NCBI GenBank assembly: GCA_029933365.1
Contig: JAOZOH010000052.1
Location: forward strand, 1 to 18,906
Direction: 5' to 3'
Length of the DNA stretch: 18,906 bases
Source of the DNA: Desulfuromusa sp.
GTDB taxonomy: Bacteria; Desulfobacterota; Desulfuromonadia; Desulfuromonadales; Geopsychrobacteraceae
Below are positions 16,490 to 18,906 of this stretch, piece after piece. A program made the translations under genes and the position numbers. Each line of letters begins with the position of its first letter. Position 1 is the first letter of the stretch. Below the pieces are notes generated by a model that saw only the letters and a list, made by a program, of their open reading frames with translations, was not told the origin of the DNA and did not search any database.

Positions 16490-16853
16490 GGCGGAGCTGT
16501 CGATCCTGATTCTTGATAATGTTGGAATCCAGGAAATAAACCGTGAATATCTGCAACGTGATCGGCCGACAAATGTGATCTCCTTTGCCATGCAGGAAGG
16601 CGAGGGGGCTGGTTTGCTGCCGTTGGTTCTGGGTGATGTGGTCATCTCGGCAGAACGGGCTGCAACTGATGCCGCTGAGGCGGGCGTTCCATTTGAGCGC
16701 GAGCTCTGGTTTTTGTTGGTCCATGGTGTTCTGCACTTACTTGGCTATGATCATGAACGTGGAACTGTGGAGGAAGCTGAGCGGATGGAGGCCAGAGAAA
16801 CAGAAATTTTTGACCTCTTGGTGAGCGAATTTCCACTTGAAGACAACAGGTAA
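16389..16853 (+). CDS. ybeY: Endoribonuclease / rRNA maturation factor YbeY
   Basis: This 154-residue metalloprotein functions in 16S rRNA 3'-end processing and ribosome quality control. The zinc motif HGVLHLLGYDH supplies H112, H116 and H122. RDRPTNVISFAM and LGDVVISAERA are family landmarks. The likely start is GTG 16389, giving the usual VRIQIENCQRR N-terminus; AAGG at 16373-16376 is a weak ribosome site 12 nt away. The frame is open back to 16254, but the extra 45 residues match nothing expected of YbeY and would lie wholly inside pgpH. Even from 16389 it overlaps the pgpH 3' end by 101 bp in a different frame, so translational coupling to pgpH is likely. Exact start is uncertain; function is not. 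Confidence 0.92.
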   Translation: MRIQIENCQRRHRILKRPLRKIAQRILSVSGYPEAELSILILDNVGIQEINREYLQRDRPTNVISFAMQEGEGAGLLPLVLGDVVISAERAATDAAEAGVPFERELWFLLVHGVLHLLGYDHERGTVEEAERMEARETEIFDLLVSEFPLEDNR

Positions 16854-16860
16854 CTATTTA

Positions 16861-16906
16861 GCAAAAGTGGGCCTGTCCCCGTATGGGGGCTGTCCCAGGC
16901 TTTTGC
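16861..16906 (+). repeat. Long imperfect hairpin downstream of ybeY
   Basis: GCAAAAG (16861-16867) pairs with CTTTTGC (16900-16906). Between them GGG...CCCC (16869-16880) faces GGGG...CCC (16885-16896) across a GTAT loop. The hairpin starts 8 bp after the ybeY stop. It has no T-run after it, so intrinsic termination is doubtful; it could protect the 3' end of the ybeY message or belong to the repeat cluster beside it. Confidence 0.5.
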
Positions 16907-17031
16907 GGCGCGAACCACCATAGTTCTTCGTGGATCGTAAACTTCCGGGACAGCCCCCGATGGGACTGGGGACAGTCCCAAGTTTACTGCAATCATGCTT
17001 AAACTAATGCCATTCGGGACAGTCCCGCGTT
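16871..17031. repeat. Cluster of GGGACAG(T/C)CCC palindromic repeats (REP-like)
   Basis: Five copies or variants of a GGGACAGnCCC core occur in about 160 bp. They are a variant on the - strand at 16871-16880, 16885-16896 (- orientation), 16947-16958, 16968-16979 and 17015-17027. The second and third are a perfect 12-bp inverted pair. TGGGACTG (16961-16968) and CAGTCCCA (16973-16980) form an 8-bp hairpin with a GGGA loop. The fifth is a 13-bp palindrome with one central base. The motif GTCCC followed by a short spacer and GTTTAC appears after copies four and five and, on the other strand, beside copy three. This pattern fits REP-type repeats mobilised by RAYT transposases, but no such transposase is in the window. 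It fills the gap between ybeY and corC. Confidence 0.65.
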
Positions 17032-17070
17032 TACTAACATTACAAAATAAAAAAGGAGAATAGGGGAGAA

Positions 17071-17931
17071 GTGGATAACGATAACCCACAGGAGTCCGAT
17101 GGCTGGCTGAAACGGTTGGCACGCAGGCTGAGCCATCGCCCTCAGGCAAATAGTGAAGAAGAGCTACAGGAATTAATTGATGCCTCTGAACAACAGGGAA
17201 TCATAGATGAAGGCGAGGGGGATATGCTCCAGTCAATTCTGGAGCTGGATGAAACTATTCTGCGTGAAATTATGATCCCGCGTACCGATATGGTCTGTGT
17301 CGATGCCGAAGCTCCTTTTAGCAGTATTCTCAAGATTATCCTCAGCTCAGGACATTCCCGAATCCCGGTCTATAAAAACAATATCGACAATATTATCGGG
17401 CTGGTTTACGCAAAAGATCTGCTCCGTTTTTGGGGCCGCCCCATTGATACTATTTCCCTGGCTGAAATCATGCGCCCGCCCTACCTGGTTCCGGAAACAA
17501 AACATATCCGGGTTCTCCTTAAAGAATTTCAAGAAACGCGTGTCCATATCGCCATTGTTATTGATGAATACGGTGGGACGTCAGGTCTGGTGACAATCGA
17601 AGATTTGATTGAGGAAATAGTTGGGGAAATTCAGGATGAATATGATCTTGAGGAGGAGTGGCTGGTTGAACAACCGGATGGAACTTTGCTGGTTGATGGC
17701 CGTTTGAATATTGAAGAATTTGAGGAATATTTTGATATCGAAGTGGCTCGGGAAAAATTCGATACCATCGGAGGTTATGTCGTAGAGCACTATGGTCGGG
17801 TCCCGGCTGTCGGTGAACAGATCAGAATTGGGGATTTTGATATGTTGATTGAACAGGGTGACCAACGTGCTATCCGTCAGATAAAAATTACGCCGCTGAC
17901 CGCGACCCCTAGCCAAAATGGTGAGCATTGA
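17071..17931 (+). CDS. corC: CorC/YbeX family CBS-domain protein
   Basis: This 286-residue soluble protein corresponds to E. coli CorC/YbeX (292 residues), associated with Mg2+/Co2+ efflux and, in more recent work, with ribosome metabolism. The N-terminal helix region is followed by the conserved IMIPRTDM at 67-74, then a CBS pair to about 190 with [20 protein letters not shown] CorC_HlyC transporter-associated domain follows from about 200, with [13 protein letters not shown] and DTIGGYV. It lacks the DUF21 membrane domain found in larger relatives. The start is GTG 17071; AAGGAG lies 12 nt upstream and GGGGAG only 2 nt upstream, so the real ribosome site is unclear. The stop shares one base with the lnt ATG (TGATG), indicating coupling. 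It is separated from ybeY by the repeat cluster. Confidence 0.92.
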   Translation: MDNDNPQESDGWLKRLARRLSHRPQANSEEELQELIDASEQQGIIDEGEGDMLQSILELDETILREIMIPRTDMVCVDAEAPFSSILKIILSSGHSRIPVYKNNIDNIIGLVYAKDLLRFWGRPIDTISLAEIMRPPYLVPETKHIRVLLKEFQETRVHIAIVIDEYGGTSGLVTIEDLIEEIVGEIQDEYDLEEEWLVEQPDGTLLVDGRLNIEEFEEYFDIEVAREKFDTIGGYVVEHYGRVPAVGEQIRIGDFDMLIEQGDQRAIRQIKITPLTATPSQNGEH

Positions 17932-18906
17932 TGCCCTTGGCAAGGGCCAATCGAACCCTGCTAGTAGCTGCTGGTTCAGGTCTTTTGCTTGCTGCCGCGT
18001 TTCCCCGCCCTGATTTCTACCCTCTTGCCTGGATTGCGTTGGTGCCGCTCTTACTGGTTATGCATCACCGCCCTTTTGCCGCTGGATTGACTGCAGGGAC
18101 TGTCTTCTTTGCTACGGTTCTGTACTGGTTGAATATTGTTATGACCACCTACGGTGGTCTGAATCTTATCTTTTCACTGCTTGCCTATCTGTTTTTGGTT
18201 GTCTATCTTGCCGTTTATTTTGGCCTGGCAACCTGGTTGTCTTGCCGCCTTGCAACTGTCCTTAAACTGCCATACCTGCTGACCTTGCCCCCTCTTTGGG
18301 TCGCCCTTGAGTATCTTCGGGGGTGGCTGTTCACCGGATTTCCCTGGGCAATTATCGGTTATTCGCAACAAAATTTTTCTCTGGCAATTCAGAGTGCTGA
18401 TGTCACCGGGGTTTACGGTGTCAGTTTGATGTTAGTTGCTGTCAATTGTGCAATCGCCGGGATTGTCGCGGCGCCGAAAAGTCGACTTGCATGGTTGGGG
18501 GTGGCTGCAACCATCATGATCTCAATCAGCCACTTTGGCTACGGGGCTTGGAGGGAGGCGCAGCCGTTGGAACAACGAGCGGAGCAATTGCGAGTTGCAC
18601 TGATTCAGGGAAATATTGACCAGGCACAGAAATGGGTTCCCGAAAATCGGCAGTCCAGCATTGACCGCTACCAGGGCTTGTCAATGCAGGCACTACAGAG
18701 CCAACCTGACCTGGTTGTCTGGCCAGAGGCGGCAACCCCCTTTTTCCTGCAAGATCAATCCGAGCTTGCAGAGCAGGTCAAGCAACTGCCGAAGCAGTTG
18801 AATGCCTCCTTGCTTGTCGGCAGCCCTGCCTATCAGCAACTCTCTTCTGGCGAATATCAGTATTACAACAGTGCTTACCTTTTTTCTGCAACAGGGGAGA
18901 ATCTAG
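17931..18906 (+). CDS. lnt: Apolipoprotein N-acyltransferase Lnt, partial (runs off right edge)
   Basis: The first 325 residues of Lnt are visible, with no stop before the window end. Lnt adds the third acyl chain to the N-terminal cysteine of lipoproteins in the inner membrane, the last maturation step before Lol export. The N-terminal half is strongly hydrophobic, with several membrane helices and the family segment LEYLRGWLFTGFPWAIIGYSQ. A nitrilase-like domain begins at LRVALIQGNIDQAQKW. The first catalytic residue, E266 in VVWPEAATPF, is present and matches E. coli E267. The lysine and cysteine of the triad would lie beyond the edge. The start is ATG 17931, overlapping the corC stop by one base. 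The corC-lnt order is as in E. coli. Confidence 0.93.
   Translation, partial: MPLARANRTLLVAAGSGLLLAAAFPRPDFYPLAWIALVPLLLVMHHRPFAAGLTAGTVFFATVLYWLNIVMTTYGGLNLIFSLLAYLFLVVYLAVYFGLATWLSCRLATVLKLPYLLTLPPLWVALEYLRGWLFTGFPWAIIGYSQQNFSLAIQSADVTGVYGVSLMLVAVNCAIAGIVAAPKSRLAWLGVAATIMISISHFGYGAWREAQPLEQRAEQLRVALIQGNIDQAQKWVPENRQSSIDRYQGLSMQALQSQPDLVVWPEAATPFFLQDQSELAEQVKQLPKQLNASLLVGSPAYQQLSSGEYQYYNSAYLFSATGENL

Noticed and set aside
17071..17931. corC as a haemolysin or membrane transporter in its own right
   Set aside because: There is no membrane domain; only the CBS pair and the CorC_HlyC domain are present, so haemolysin-type naming would mislead.
1..18906. CRISPR array, tRNA, rRNA, prophage or transposase gene
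   Set aside because: No evenly spaced direct repeats, cloverleaf-like segments, rRNA-like stretches or integrase/transposase motifs were found by reading both strands.

Overview
The window reads as an ordinary, gene-dense chromosomal segment of a Gram-negative bacterium. The best guess is a deltaproteobacterium of the Desulfuromonadales type (Desulfuromonas, Geopsychrobacter or Geobacter relatives). This rests on overall protein character, moderate GC, a phoH-pgpH-ybeY-corC-lnt gene order, and abundant HD-GYP/HDIG phosphodiesterase genes. Two lipobox lipoproteins and an Lnt gene show a Gram-negative envelope. The taxonomic call is inference; there is no rRNA gene in the window.

Left part (1-7716, all + strand): the tail of an unidentified reading frame runs in from the left edge. 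A long M16C (presequence-protease-like) zinc peptidase follows. Next comes a 60-bp double-hairpin palindromic element, then a tight four-gene run: rlmKL (bifunctional 23S rRNA methyltransferase), a HIT-family hydrolase, an LpoB-like lipoprotein and a COG3014-type lipoprotein. The last three junctions overlap or nearly touch, so co-transcription is likely.

Middle part (7800-12897, - strand): reading in the transcription direction there is a HEAT-repeat protein, an HD-GYP protein that overlaps it by 4 bp, and ettA (ribosome-associated ABC-F ATPase), which has its own candidate promoter. The HEAT and HD-GYP proteins share a similar N-terminal domain of about 100 residues. They look like a duplicated sensor or adaptor module fused to two different outputs. 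This is the least described part of the window.

Right part (13071-18906, + strand): phoH, then a membrane 7TM-HD phosphohydrolase of the PgpH family, ybeY, a repeat-rich intergenic region, corC, and the start of lnt, which runs off the right edge. This resembles the E. coli ybeZ-ybeY-ybeX-lnt cluster with pgpH inserted after phoH, as in Firmicutes. It links rRNA maturation and RNA quality control (YbeY, PhoH) with cyclic dinucleotide turnover (PgpH) and envelope lipoprotein maturation (Lnt). Lnt would act on the two lipoproteins encoded at 5849-7716.

No tRNA, rRNA, CRISPR array, transposase, phage or plasmid gene was found. I do not see a wholly novel system. The items most worth a second look are the HEAT/HD-GYP pair with a shared N-terminal domain, the two classes of intergenic palindromic repeats, and the roughly 100-bp out-of-frame overlap of pgpH and ybeY.
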